Below, in pieces: positions 1 to 12,744 of a DNA stretch of 64,000 nt (position 1 is its first letter; each line of letters starts with the position of its first letter). Where the stretch lies: NCBI GenBank assembly GCA_905221605.1, contig CAJNDS010002188.1:62001-126000 (forward strand), read 5' to 3'. Below the pieces are notes generated by a model. That model worked only from the letters and a program-made list of their open reading frames with translations. It was not told where the DNA came from and searched no databases. The position numbers and the translations under genes were made by a program. The stretch comes from Symbiodinium natans. Taxonomy: Eukaryota; Sar; Dinophyceae; Suessiales; Symbiodiniaceae.

Positions 1-3000
1 TTCCTTCTTCGAAGTTCCATGCTGTTTCGGTGCGGTTTTTCCTCTTCCGGCTAATGCAGTCAGACCCAGAAAGTGCCAGTGCAGCGAAAACTAAAACTAT
101 CTGGGGAATGATCAACACAGTCTAATGAATACACTGCCCAGAAAAGAACACAGAGTCCACCAGCTGATGGTGCGCAGCCCTGCCTGGCTCTCCATGGCAA
201 AGCATTTCAAAGATGTGCGGGGCCTGCATTAAAGCATTTCCCCAGTCTAATGCATACACTGAAAGACTCTGAAAGACTCTCTGCCTCGGCAGGGGGTGCA
301 AGCTTCTGAACCACGGATGCGAGGCAAAACTCGTGCCGGTTCAACCTGCTGTTCTAGCAAAGGACAGAATTATGAGAGATACATGAATGTTCAGGATAAC
401 CAGTAACGTGGCGCGCTGCTGGCCTTAATGATCGATCGAGGTCCAAGATGCGCAGCATTGACTCCGCCACCATGTCAGCAACTGCCAGTGTCAGCCATGA
501 TCGACTTTTATGTATCGACGCACATTGAGCGACTTAAGTGCAGAGTTGGCAGTGCGGCTAGTGTGCACCTTTGCATTGAATGGCGACCCAGATGCGTGGA
601 AATGTTCGATCCCGGAGCCTTCCTTGCCCTTCGACCGCTTTGGCAGGCCAAGCTCCAGAGCTCTTGCGAGGAGAGCGGCTCGGAAGCGCATCAAGACTGC
701 CTGCGACGGGGCGAACCCAGGCCCATCAGACGTCTTCGCTCATCTTTGCAGTGACTGGTCAGGCTTACCGGGACCACTACTACCCTGGATGGTATAAATT
801 TCTGAGGTGCTGTTGCTGAGCACTGAAGTGTACAGCACTCCCTGACATCAAAGTCATGCCAAGGCCTTTCGTCGCATTGTTTTCATGCTTTGGAGTTCGC
901 ATCACTGTTGCGAGAGTAGCTGAGTAGCCGCTATCGGTTTACCGCATACCCGATACGCAAAGAACATCTCGGAGACATGGTCTCTTTTTCTTCCTCAAAT
1001 ATGGCGGCGGAGCTTTGCCTGAAAAGCTTCGAAGGGCATCTGAAGTCAGACACAGTCAGACCCTGTGACGACTTGACGCTTCGGCAGTGTAGGCCTCTTT
1101 GAATTCCGGACCCGTGCCCTTCCACTGCTTTTCAACCAAATGGTAGCGCGACAGGACGCATGCGAAACCATTGCAACTGCCTTAGGCAGACGGCTTCCTG
1201 CGTACTGACTCCTCTCTGCTCTAAACTGTGACGTAGTGCGATGACTTACTTGCTGGTCCAGCACCAGCCGACTACAATCCATCGCCATGTCGCTGCACCG
1301 TCAACGATATCGAAGGGAACCATTGCAAAGAGGAAGGTCCATGCGCTACAAGATCAATCATGCAAGTTGCAGCGACACGTGCGGGAGCTTGGGAGAGTGA
1401 GACACTGCTACTGTACAGTCCACCCAAAAAAACCAAATCTGTTGTCGAAGCTGGCACCAGAGTGAGGGCGTTTGAGACGCACTTGCGCAATCTTGCGCAG
1501 CCCTGCGCTTAAGAGTATACGGCTGAAGTGGACGAGTTTTGGCCTGAGTTTGCTCTCTGGCTGGTTTTCCCATTTTCAATCTGGATCGTTGCGCAGCCAC
1601 TCGCTGAATTGGTCGATGAGGGAAGAAGCGCTCTTGGAACCACATACGCGTGCTGTGCTCGATCTGGCCTCGTGACATGCATCACATATGCACCACCATA
1701 TGCTAAGACTTTGCTTAAAGATGCTCAGCTTGTCTGCGCTTGTCACCACCGTTTTGCCTGGGAACCCCGGAGGCCTTGTTCATGATCTTGGCCGGTGAAC
1801 TCTGCACCTCAGGCATTGGCCGCTTGCCACCTGTCACATGTCACGAGAGCGAGAGGGCGTCAAAGCTGTCACATCCACATGCCTCGAAAAGCCTCGAATC
1901 CTCCTACAACATGATCAGCCACACAACGCATCACTTGAGGTCACGTCGGGTTTGCACCAAGTCTGCCTTGGGACATGACTTGATCATGAAGTTTGGCAAC
2001 TTCCTCCATGATGAAAGCCTGTGCGGCTGGCAGTGACTCGATACAGGACCGATTCAATTCAACAAATCAAAACACAACTTCCATGGGCCCGAAAGGCATT
2101 GAAAGGCTCACTGCAACCTGGAGGCTACATCCAAGCTTCTGGCAGGGCCCTTGAGTCTGCCGACCCCACGTACCAGCTCCTCCAGCGTTATTCTGCCGTC
2201 TCCTCAGATGAGGGGCCGTCAAAACTCTAGCTGTCGGGCCTAGGTCGCGGGCTTTTCGGTGTTCCCCGTTGCTTGATAGGGTTTGTTACGGGATAAGGGG
2301 CATCGCTTTTCGGTGTTGCCTGTTTTCGGGCCTTTAGCTGCAAATGTCCTCTCAAGGTGGAGCAGCCTTTACCAAAGTTTGGACCCGTGCTCTAATAAGA
2401 CAGACAAGAGAGGGAGAGAGGGAGAGAGAGAGAGAGAGAACTAGAGAAAGAGCGAGAGAGCGAGAGAGACTGGCTTGGACCGTGATGCCGTGTGGCCTAA
2501 CCAGGGCAACTGACACAAACGACACAAAACAGGCAAAGACAGCCGAGTGGATGCCTATTGGCTGCGTGCGTTCAAGCTGCGCCTCGAACTATCAATCAAA
2601 ACAAAGAGATGGTCTGGGTCGGAGACATCTAATTCCATGGCCTGCAACCATGCTGAGACCTCCTTCTGCTCGGTCATTTGTCTGAACTCGTCCTCAGAAT
2701 GTGTTCATGATGCTCATGAGGGCAGCTTATGTTCTCTTGTACGTACTGTTGCGCTCTCCAAGCTCTCGCTATCTCTCGCCCTGTAGCGCAATACATCCCA
2801 GTGAAACCCCATCGGCAAGGCACATGCATGTCATGAGCGCTCGCGTGCGTTCGAAGGCATGGCTTGAACGCGCTGCGCATCGAGTGGACAGGAAAAAACA
2901 TGAACACATATGCTGGTTATGGCACGTGCCATACGGGTAATCTCCCCTCCGACGCCTTTGCTGCAAAACATCTTCGCGCCGGGTGCTTCCTGGAAGATCT

Positions 3001-3299
3001 AGGGACTTCCGGACAAGCTGACAAGCCACGCACTACTTGTGACGCTGCGACGGCGTCCGCCGATTCTACTCTGTTGGGGCACTTTTCTGTAGCTGAACAT
3101 TACAAGGCCACACCACATTCATCGATCGCCATCTTGAGAAACAAGTTTGCCGAGCTGACGCGCGGCTTCGTGCTGCTCTCTCCACGCTGTTTACAAGCAA
3201 CGGCTACGACGTCAAGAAGCGTGTGCCAGCAAACGCCTTCAGAGCACTTGACGGCAACCATTGAAATCAGTATCTTCCTCGATGACAATGTCAAGGCAC
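1..3299. other. Window start; no gene recognised
   Basis: I read both strands and found no exon I can assign to a family. The channel gene ending at 3300 must have further 3' exons, because its last visible EF-hand loop is cut after nine residues, so some of this stretch is probably its intron and terminal exon. A short minus-strand piece near 1590-1640 could encode LIDQFSEWLRNDP, but nothing links it to a gene. The region also holds a GA microsatellite. Confidence 0.5.
2404..2470. repeat. GA-rich microsatellite
   Basis: An interrupted (GA)n purine tract. Similar GA/CT tracts recur in this window at 16028-16055, 24144-24178, 28088-28116, 28523-28594 and 63619-63633, all in introns or spacers. 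Confidence 0.9.
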
Positions 3300-6200
3300 T
3301 ATGTCGATGGCGCCATCACCGGACTTGTCGGCCATGCGGAAAAAACGCTCCATCTTCAGACGATGTAGTTGGAAATTCCGCTGGCGCTTCTGGATCATGA
3401 CTCGGTCATCTGATGCAGCGACGTGGAAAGTCTCCTGCATGAAAACACCATTCACCTTAGTTTCGGGAAGTTCTGGGGATAGTTTCACGTGAGCAGCTGT
3501 GATTTTGGGCGCCTGGAAACAGCACGCAGGCGCAAAGCTTTACCAACATCTTTAGCTCCATTCGCTCCAAGGAACAACGGAAACCACAGCAAAGCCAATG
3601 GTGAGCTTGTGGATGACCCCGAAAAACATGAACCACTCCGACACATTTTCTGCCAAGAGCCTTGAAGCCGGCGGCCAGTTCCTGGGAAGGCTCCCCGACC
3701 CCTGCGAAAAATATTCGTAGAAACCAAGAAATATGTGAACAACCAACACGGCGAAGACTAGAATTGACAAGACACACATCACAAGCAAGCAGTAGTAGTC
3801 GTAGTAGCAGTAGTCGCGGTAGCAACTGTAGCCGTATTTGGGGTTTTTGTGGGTGTGTGTGTGTGTGCGTGTTGCTACTGAAAGTAGAACCCTGCATCCC
3901 CAAGACTCTCCAAATCCAAATCTCAAACCATATGTACCAGCCTATACCCTAAAACCTAAAGCCACAAGCCCAAAACCTCGACCCCCGAACATGCCTAAAC
4001 CCTAAAACGCGTCGTCATAAACCTAAGCCCAAACCTCAAACCCTGACCCTCTACATACAGCCTTGTGTCCACAAACCTTACAATCCCAAAGCCCAAACGC
4101 AAACTCGCACCATATAACTTCGATAGACCCCATCCTGATGCTTTCGGCGATCTTCGCGGCGCGGCCGGGGGACCCAGCTGGGGGAAGGGTGGTGGGAGTA
4201 GCAGGATGCGGATGCAATGAATTTTGGGGTGTTGATCGTCCTTGACCTGCCCCTGACGGAGCTGCCAGGCGCCTTGGTCTCGGGCTCTCGAAGTAGGAGT
4301 CGATTTGAAGGCTCCGAGGGCCCGAGCTGGAGGTAGGGGTGGCATGCGGGCGGGAGGGGGGCGGGGGTGGCGCGGCTAAGGGTTAAGGCTTGGAGCGAAA
4401 TTGGTATACTAAAACATGTACTACTCTACGAGTATACTATAGTACACTTTCTCATACCACACCATCTAAAATTTCTCGGAGTTGTTTACTACTTCAAGCT
4501 GGTTAAAGTTTCAGGTAGAAGGCTGAATCCCTAATCAGACAGGCATGATGAGTCCGTGTCAAAGTGTCTGTTTCCAGTAAGGAGGAGCTGCTGCAGGGGG
4601 AGCCTAGAAGGTGGGAGTTTCAGAGATAAGGTTTTGAGATTTCGGGGCTCGCAAGGAACTCACAAAGACTCCTGTCTGCTGGAAAGCTTTAATTTTGGGT
4701 GCGAAGGTTTCGCGGGGTCCAGGGTTTGCCAAGGATCTATGGTTTGGGTTTTTCACAACTCCGTCGAGATGAATTAGGGTTTTTCAGCCCTTGGCAAGAG
4801 TGATTTCGGGGTTTAGGTTGATCCTCAAAGGAAAGGGTTTGGTCCGTGGAACAAAGGCTTTGATTGGGGGTCACTTGCTAATTGTAATCATACGGGAAGT
4901 GAAAGCAAGATGTCCAAAACAAAAACACTTCACCCAGAGTTATGCATAACTCTTGGTGATTCTGTTTCTCTGGGAGTTTTGATCTGAGGCGTACGAATAA
5001 GGAACGCCTGTTAAACAGTCAAAGCAACTCTAAATGCTCCAAGAAGTTCCAAGACGCACCCGAGACGCATCCCAATCAAAGCCTTTGTTCCACGGACCAA
5101 ACCCTTTCCTTTGAGGATCAACCTAAACCCCGAAATCACTCTTGCCAAGGGCTGAAAAACCCTAATTCATCTCGACGGAGTTGTGAAAAACCCAAACCAT
5201 AGATCCTTGGCAAACCCTGGACCCCGCGAAACCTTCGCACCCAAAATTAAAGCTTTCCAGCAGACAGGAGTCTTTGTGAGTTCCTTGCGAGCCCCGAAAT
5301 CTCAAAACCTTATCTCTGAAACTCCCACCTTCTAGGCTCCCCCTGCAGCAGCTCCTCCTTACTGGAAACAGACACTTTGACACGGACTCATCATGCCTGT
5401 CTGATTAGGGATTCAGCCTTCTACCTGAAACTTTAACCAGCTTGAAGTAGTAAACAACTCCGAGAAATTTTAGATGGTGTGGTATGAGAAAGTGTACTAT
5501 AGTATACTCGTAGAGTAGTACATGTTTTAGCATACCAATTTCGCTCCAAGCCTTAACCCTTAGCCGCGCCACCCCCGCCCCCCTCCCGCCCGCATGCCAC
5601 CCCTACCTCCAGCTCGGGCCCTCGGAGCCTTCAAATCGACTCCTACTTCGAGAGCCCGAGACCAAGGCGCCTGGCAGCTCCGTCAGGGGCAGGTCAAGGA
5701 CGATCAACACCCCAAAATTCATTGCATCCGCATCCTGCTACTCCCACCACCCTTCCCCCAGCTGGGTCCCCCGGCCGCGCCGCGAAGATCGCCGAAAGCA
5801 TCAGGATGGAAGTGTCAGTTTACGCTTTGGGGACTTGTAGGTGTTAAAAGTTCAGGCTCGATGGAGGATCTAAAGGTTTGGGTTTAGAGTTTTAGCGGGT
5901 CAGGCTTCAGGGCTGGAGGTTTTGGGTTTGGAACTCAGCGCTTTAAATCTTAGGCTTTCTCGGAGGTTGAGGTTTTGGGTTTGCGACTTACGGTTAGACT
6001 GGTTTCGGCCTTGCATGGTGTTCAGAGTTCGAAATTTAGACTTGGGGTTTTGGGGCTCGTGCTGCCTCAGGAATTCTAATCCAGCGCGCAGGAGCAACCC
6101 CCACAAATACTGCCTTCTCCCCCCCCCCCCCCCCAAGCTCCCGCCCCAAAAGATATAAAATGCACCAAAGGCCCGCCGAGGCTCGCGAGAGTTATTTCAA

Positions 6201-9200
6201 ACATGCTGTAGATGGACCTGCGCACAATCTCGTAGTTGTAAAAGGTCGCACTTGAGAACTGGGATGGGGAACCCATGGGTGTTGGCTAAAGAGATTGAGA
6301 TGCCGGCGCAATGTTGGAAAGTGCTGCCCAAGATATTGCACTTCTGGATTCCCGGACTTTCGTTTTTGCACGGCACGGCTTAGAAGAAACACGCCGACCT
6401 TTTCGATGCCTGAAGACTCGTCTTACTGCCAGCTGTCCTACGACTTTTCAATGAAACGGACATGGAGCTCGTGTTCGCTAGGTAAATGCATTGGCATCCC
6501 GACCCAAACCGGACGCTTGAAAACACGCAAGTTATCGACAGCTTGATTGTGGCACCTGCTCGTTGCACGTCTTTCCACAACCACTCACGCTACAGGGGTT
6601 TGTCAGCAGCGAACGGTTTCTGTTGCCATAAATAGCACATCGGTCCAGACAGGCTGCTCCGTCGATTTGGCGCGGCTTGCCCGAAACATGCAGCTTTGCC
6701 TTGTTTTCGCTTCCATGGATTCGGTCCCATCTATGCTCAGTGCAGTCGCTTTTTTCTTCCTCTGACCCGGGGTGGAGGGGAGCAGAGCCTCGGGTGTGGG
6801 TGTCGTGGCAGGACCTGCAGTCAGCAGGTGCCACAGTCTTGCGAGTTTCAAGCGTCGGGATTCCAACGAACTTACCTACGCATTTGAAGCTGCAAGAAGG
6901 TCGGTGTGCGTCTTCCTTGCATTGCAGTACGGAGCTTGGCAGGCGTCGGGCGGACGTGAACCGGCTATTATGGCAGTTTACTTGGCCAGTCCCCAGCACT
7001 GGATGTAAAGATGCGTGCCTGACCTCTTCCAGCGTTTTCTTCTCGAGAATGCAGCAGCATGTCGGGCAGAAAGCTAAACGGAGAACCTTTTTGCTGGTGT
7101 CTGCAATAGCGCAGTGATTCAAGGTTTTCACGAACGACCAGGGCCACGATTTAGCAAGATGTGGGATTGACCCTTCCGTATGTTTCTTTTCCTGAAGCTT
7201 TCCAAGTCGAAACCTGAGATCGCCCGACGAGCCTTCCCTTGCTCCAGTCTCTGCCCAAAAATTGGTCTACCCAAAAAACTGTTGACAAAGAAGGTTGATC
7301 TACATTATGGCCATCTGCGCCCTCCAGTGCAAACTGTTAAGGGTCAGCTAGGACTGCTACGCATCGCATTCCAAGCCAGCTTGGGCCGTCATGGAACCTG
7401 GTTTCTGCAGGTGCTTGCACGCAGCAGTAGCGCGAAAGTTCCGGCCTGCTGAAGGTGCCAAAGTATTGGTACACTTCCTGTCCTTGGCTACCGAACGCAT
7501 TCAACCATCAAGCCACAGGTTTCATGTGGCAAGCGCGGCTCCTTCTATCCAAAACACAGTCCAAGGGTCGGCTCGCTTCTGGAACGGTGGAATTATTGAA
7601 GTAGTACTGCGTCAAATAGCCCTGCACGAGCAATGCCAAGCCCATCTGCAGGAAGAAGAAGAGAACGCATGCCTGCAGACACATTGCACATCGCGGACTT
7701 GCCAGGCTCTGCACGCATCTCCTAAAGCAGACACGTCACATCACCATGATTGCATGCAAGCCACCCATGCTAGAATGGATAAGCTGCCGCTCAGAGCTGT
7801 CGTGATGATATACAGCGCATCCAGACCTTTCTGGCCGACCCCAGATGTTGCATGCACAAGGCAAGCTCTTCATACACAACAGGCAGCCAGGAGCAGGGTA
7901 CCCAGCTCTTCCCAGACCGTCTATAAATATACAACCCGATGGTACAGCGCTTTGCTTTGGAACACTTTTGCAAACGGTTCCAGATGAACCTCGGGGTTTG
8001 TAACAGGCTTACAACCTCCGCACGCAATGAGTTGGAGGGGCTGGGGGTCGGGGGGGGGGGGGGCCTCGCTGCATGTTCCGGCGAGGTTTTGCACCCTTTG
8101 CTAGAAAGTCAAGCATGGATCCTGGCCCATGTATGCAGCTCACGTCGCAGCAAACGAGGAGCGATGGTCTTTTTTAGGTGATATAAAACTCATTGCACAC
8201 ATTCTATCGTGGCATGAGGTCTCAGCAATGCATCGGATGCCTTCTGTCAAGAATGCAGACAACTGAGAGCCGGTGCTCTTGATGGCCTGCATGAGCTGCA
8301 CCAAGCCTTCAGTCATGTGGCATGGGGCTGAAGAGTCATAGATGTCAGAAGCTGAAGCAGGAGACTAAGTCTGACAAGCAGCGAAGCAAACGAACAAGCC
8401 GTGCAACACGAAGCAATGTAGCATCAACTGGCAGCACGGTGCCAGCAGTCACGTCAACGATCCAGAAGAGAATGATAATTAAGTCTAGCCAGTTCCAGCC
8501 AAACCTCAGGGTGAGGGAATGCAATCGCCACACAATCTCAGCATGCGATCAAGGACATCAGTTTCTATGAAGAACTGCCTGAAGAAGCTTCCACGCTGAC
8601 CTACGAGCTTGAGAATGAGCTCCATGATATATATGAGCCCGAATACAACGCCGATCCAGACGAACGTTTGCTCTGCTGATTCCCATGTGGTCGTATGACT
8701 GGCATCTACTGTGCCGTAGTTGATGGACGCACCAACGGAGAGCCCCTCCCATTGTGCTTCAATGGCCATGACAATTGTGTTCAAGAATATGATACCTGCA
8801 ACCACAATGTCGAACATTGGGTGCTTGGTGATTCGCTTTGCAGTGAGCCAGAAGCTGCTTGGCCTGTCTCTCGTCTGTTCAAACATCCCATTCGGAGATT
8901 GCGAGGTGACGACCGGCATCCAAGCTGGCCGTGCTTCAGCATGAGGCTTTGCACCAGAGTCATCACTGGAGTCTGAGAAAGCAGACCGCACAACGTGCAC
9001 ACGACTGGCTGGCTTCTCTGGCTTCTGGTGTTTCCCGCCTTTCTCATCCGCGTCGCTTGTTAACGCCTCCACGCCCTCTAAGAGACGAACTTTCGCAAGT
9101 AACCGCTCATTCTCGAGTTGCAAGCCTTGCAATTCCGATGTGTGCACCTCCCAGAGCTTCGCCAGCGTCTCGGAGAACACCTGCGTACCGACGGTACCAG

Positions 9201-9243
9201 TCACAGTTTCGTGAGTTTCGTGGTGCCCGTCCAATCCTGGAGT
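3300..9243 (-). CDS. Voltage-gated cation channel with EF-hand (partial, multi-exon)
   Basis: A voltage-gated ion channel of the plasma or organelle membrane. Exons I can place are 8579-9243, about 8376-8504, about 7578-7672, 6177-6250, 3576-3681 and 3300-3455. The first encodes an N-terminal coiled coil (LQLENERLLAKV), then S1 (MFDIVVAGIIFLNTIVMAIE) and S2 (GLIYIMELILKL). The second gives S3 (WNWLDLIIILFWIVD) and a canonical S4 (LLRVARLVRLLR, arginine every third residue). The third gives S5 (FFFLQMGLALLVQ). The fourth and fifth give the pore helix (SIYSMFEITLA), NWPP and S6 (SEWFMFFGVIHKLTIGFAVV). The last gives VNGVFMQETFHVAASDD, a helix and an EF-hand loop start (DKSGDGAID). Only one voltage sensor is visible, which fits single-domain channels. 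The S4-S5 linker exon was not found with confidence (a candidate lies near 8250-8310), nor was the 3' end. The intron at 8505-8578 is 74 nt with a GC start. The intron at 3682-6176 carries the large inverted repeat. Confidence 0.93.
3930..4110. repeat. Degenerate telomere-like C/A-rich tract
   Basis: Loose variants of CCCTAAA repeat through this stretch (for example CCTAAACCCTAAAACG near 4000). It lies just outside the left arm of the large inverted repeat. It is too diverged to be a functional telomere. Confidence 0.7.
4130..5809. mobile_element. Large inverted repeat: two 739-bp arms, 202-bp spacer
   Basis: Arms 4130-4868 and 5071-5809 are reverse complements around an axis at 4969.5. The symmetry shows in three independent places: 4556-4777 mirrors 5162-5383, 4345 mirrors 5594, and the outer ends mirror at 4130/5809. 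I found one clear mismatch, near 4405. Symmetry stops sharply at both arm ends. No transposase is encoded; open frames in the arms are just mirror images of each other. It could be a long-arm foldback or MITE-like element, or a palindromic duplication. I see no certain target-site duplication. It lies in an intron of the channel gene. Confidence 0.85.
4936..4953. repeat. 18-bp perfect palindrome in the spacer
   Basis: AGAGTTATGCATAACTCT is its own reverse complement. It lies inside the unique spacer of the inverted repeat, off the main axis (4944.5 against 4969.5). Short complementary CACC/GGTG blocks flank it. Confidence 0.85.
5866..6060. repeat. Degenerate telomere-like G/T-rich tract
   Basis: Repeated TTTGGGTTT and TTTAGGC-like words lie outside the right arm of the inverted repeat. 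They are roughly complementary in character to the C/A-rich tract at 3930-4110, so the whole intron insert looks mirror-symmetric beyond the exact arms. A 16-C run follows at 6119-6134, next to the channel exon at 6177. Confidence 0.6.
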
Positions 9244-11930
9244 CTGCGGTGAGAACGGCAAGGACATCCAGCAAGAAACTACATTCAGTTTGAAAACATT
9301 GTTTGAATTAGCTTGTGCCTGATATGCTGCAAGAGCAGGCAATGGCCCCAATGCAATCGTGCAGTGAAGCAAGACATGAACAGCATTCCAACAGCTGCGA
9401 AATTCATGCTGACTTCCGGCTAAAAACTATGGTGCTTCCGTGCAGGTGGCCAGATTATTCTCAGTCCGACTCTAGCTCAGCGGCATAGGTTAGAGCTATG
9501 GGCCGATTCTGCGCGGTTTTGCTCTGATAGAGGCGAATGTTGACCTTGTGATGCTTAATGCGGGCCTTAATGCGAAAACTTGTGTATCTCGCTCAAGAGT
9601 GTATTTCGTGAACGATTTAGAGTACGTGAGTCTATCCAGAGCCTGACATTCTATCTTGGGCCTGGTTTCGATTCATGAGGTGCGGGGGGTGGTACTAGAG
9701 AAAGCTAATGCACAGCAAAATCAGCAAAATGCTCATGGCATAGGTTTCAGGCTTTGGTGGCTGAGGCCGAGACAAAGAGGTTCAGAGTGCGGAGTTCAGA
9801 GTTGAGGGGTTTCAAGGTTCCGAGTCAGCCCCGCCCCCCTCAAGGAGAGCCAGAAGTGCGGAAGAAGTCAGAAGCTGAAAAGCCCCAGAAAGAGCCCCCT
9901 CACCCCGCCCCCCGGAGTTTCTTTTGCGACTCCCGTTCCCCCACACGTCTTGACGCAGCACCAGAACAACTCCTGGGGTATGTGGGGAACTGAAGATTTA
10001 GAAAGCTAAGGTTTATTCCGATTCCACATCCGGACATGAACTTCTTATGCAAAAGGTGCATCAAGGTGCACACTGTGCTTAGATCTTTGACAGGCGTGGG
10101 CACTATGGGAGGACTACCTCGGTCTCGGAGTCGACCTCGGCCAAGGTGATGGCCTCACGCCAGCCAGGGGGACTCCCCTAAGCCGAAAAGGATACGCAGG
10201 ATGATACGCATGTGCGTCTGTGGGCGTCATATGTCATACGGGTCTGCATTCTGCCTTAAGCTGCACGGTTTTCGCACACTGTGTGCTTGCACTCCGCGCG
10301 CATCATGCATCACCACATCTAATGCTGAAGGGTAAGTCCGCGGCAGCATCACCGTAAGGCCCGTTCAGCGCGTACCAAAGTGTGCGGACATTCTCCTGGA
10401 ACCTTTCCAGGACTGCTGTCGCTCTCACAGACACCTTCAAATGACCAGCTGGCAGGAGGCAGAGCAGCGCGCGGCTGAAGAATATAGAAGAATGGACGAA
10501 TGCAGAGCTTTCTTTTCACCGCCTGCCATGCCGCCAAAATCCTTTGGAATGGGAGTTGATGGATCTTACAGCCGCATTCTTGTCTGCCAACGGGCGGTCG
10601 AAGCGTCGCTGCCGGAACTTCCTGCGACAAGCACTCTCGGCTCTCTGCACAGAAAAGAATACCCAGAATACCTTGCGCAGCTCCTTGAGGGTGGGCTGGC
10701 CTTTGCCAGAGCGGCGGCAGCCTGCGAGGACTCTGCGAGGTCTCGGACTCTCTATGACATTCTATGACTCTTGGAATCTTGGGAGTCTTGCCTCCTCGGG
10801 AGAGGGAAGCTCCTTGACGCCCAGGACAAGCCGGGTCCGGTCCACGATAGAGCTCCTCAAGCAGACTCAAGCACGGGCCCACTATACGCTCAGAGAGCTG
10901 CAACCCCTGTCCAACCATGTCCGACTCCAGTTCCGTCTCTCAAGGCCAGCCCAAAAAAATACCGTAGCAATACCAGTTGCAGACTGGACACGTGGGAAAA
11001 GGCCCGATCTCCCGGGCCAGCTCTATGCCTCGGTGCCCAGACTGGACAACTCTCGAAAACTTTCGCAACATGCAAAGTGTGATGATGCCAAGATACCATC
11101 ACAAACTAAACCTGTTCAGACGTCAGCATGCAATGACAGTGGTACGACCGAAGCACCGCACGACGGACACCCTGACAGCAGGCGCCGGACCGAGACCAGC
11201 AGGACTGCACTCCCTCATGACCGCTCTCCACGAACTCATTCCCAATCTCAACTTCCTCTTCTGGCAGCTTTCAGTTGGGCTGAGCCCTCAACCGCTGCGG
11301 CCTTGAAGCCAGATCAAGGTTGGGAAACCTCAAGTATTGTTGGAGCAGTTCACCGCATGTTACCGTATCTGTCAACACGATGGCTTGTCGTAACATGGGC
11401 ATTATCTTCTAAACTCGTAATTCTTTCCTTTCGCAGACCTTTCATGCGCAAAGACTGGGTATTCTAGACAAGGCATTGAGGGCTGTCTTAGGCGTTAGAT
11501 GTTGACCGACCTGGACATCTCTAGATGTCATGTCTGCGTGAGCCAGAAACTTCAGCCAAGCCTCGAGTGACCCCGTACTCAGTCATCACGCTGTGGTGCG
11601 CACGGCCATCCACAGCCACAATTCGAGCAGCGCGGAGAAGAACTTGGGCAGCCCCCTCCAGCTGGTCCCTCGCGCAGGTTGAAATCGAACATCGCTCTGC
11701 TCTGATGCGTAAAAACAACAATGACCTGACTACACAGTGCCTGAATCTCAAATGTCGGGGACTTTGCTCATCAACAACCGCCACCAGCAAGACCACATCG
11801 GAATCCTGAGCTTGACAAACCCATGGCCCATGCCTGAGAAACGTGCTTTGCAAGGCTTTGCTTGGCTGCCTCCGAGAAGCCGCTTCCTTTTCGATTTGCA
11901 GCTGGCGCCAAGAGAGGCTCTGGATCACTC

Positions 11931-12004
11931 CTACACTGTCCCACACTGTCCTACACTGTCCCACACTGTCCTACACTGTCCTACACTGTCCTACACTGTC
12001 CTAC
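11931..12004. repeat. Decanucleotide tandem array
   Basis: About eight head-to-tail copies of CTACACTGTC, with CCACACTGTC variants interleaved in the first half. The unit is 10 bp, so all frames are disturbed and it is unlikely to be coding. Confidence 0.95.
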
Positions 12005-12744
12005 ACAGCCTTACACAAATCACGCCAGTTTGCAGCCAACTACTCTCTACAGAGACGCTACTGCCCAATCAAAGCACGTGGGGTGGGGTGTATCGCACAT
12101 CAGCCCGCAAGTGGGGCGGAAAAACGCATCGGCGCGAAAGTGCACATCAGGACTTGCCCTGCCTGAAGATGCCAGCTGCTAACCGCCAACACTGCAGGCA
12201 AAGCTCCAACCCACAATATTGAACTATCCCAAGCTATCCTGCCTGACTCAACTTTCCGCCACGAAGATGAGAGAAACTACTGCGTTTGAAGCGGACGCCA
12301 GAGGCTTTGCCATAGTTGTACTCAAACACTAGAACACTTCCGCCGATCCCGAACCTTCGTACGAGCCAGACACCATGCAGATGCTGTTCTAAAACACTTC
12401 GAAACCCACTTCGTTGCATCAGGCATGTGCTGAGGAAGGCCGTCCCGCAATGTGGGCGCACATGTAGGTCGGTGTCAAAAACAGAGCGAATGCGAGAACA
12501 ATCTTGTGCTGGCGCCGTCCTGGTGTCACTCCTTGTCGCGTAGGGCTGTAGCCCTGCTCCTTCTCGAGCTCTTCGACTAATGCCTCACAAGGAGTTAAGA
12601 CGAGTGTGAGGTCGTTCTGTGCCCTGCTTCTTCAAACGACCCTGACCTCACGAAGGCCTTGCACATCGATGGCGGAGATGACTTTGTGATGGCACCTGAA
12701 AAGCTGACTAATGGTGCAGTTACAGAACTAATGAATAAGAACAC

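Noticed and set aside
4546-4600. Hammerhead-ribozyme-like string (ATGATGAGTCCG) in both arms of the inverted repeat
   Set aside because: The core needs CTGATGA and a GAAA after a closed stem II; the first base differs and no matching stem or GAAA is in place.
10544-11467. 307-codon plus-strand open frame
   Set aside because: No domain, low-complexity Ser/Arg-rich translation, opposite strand to all real genes, and overlapping frames are equally open. Likely chance.
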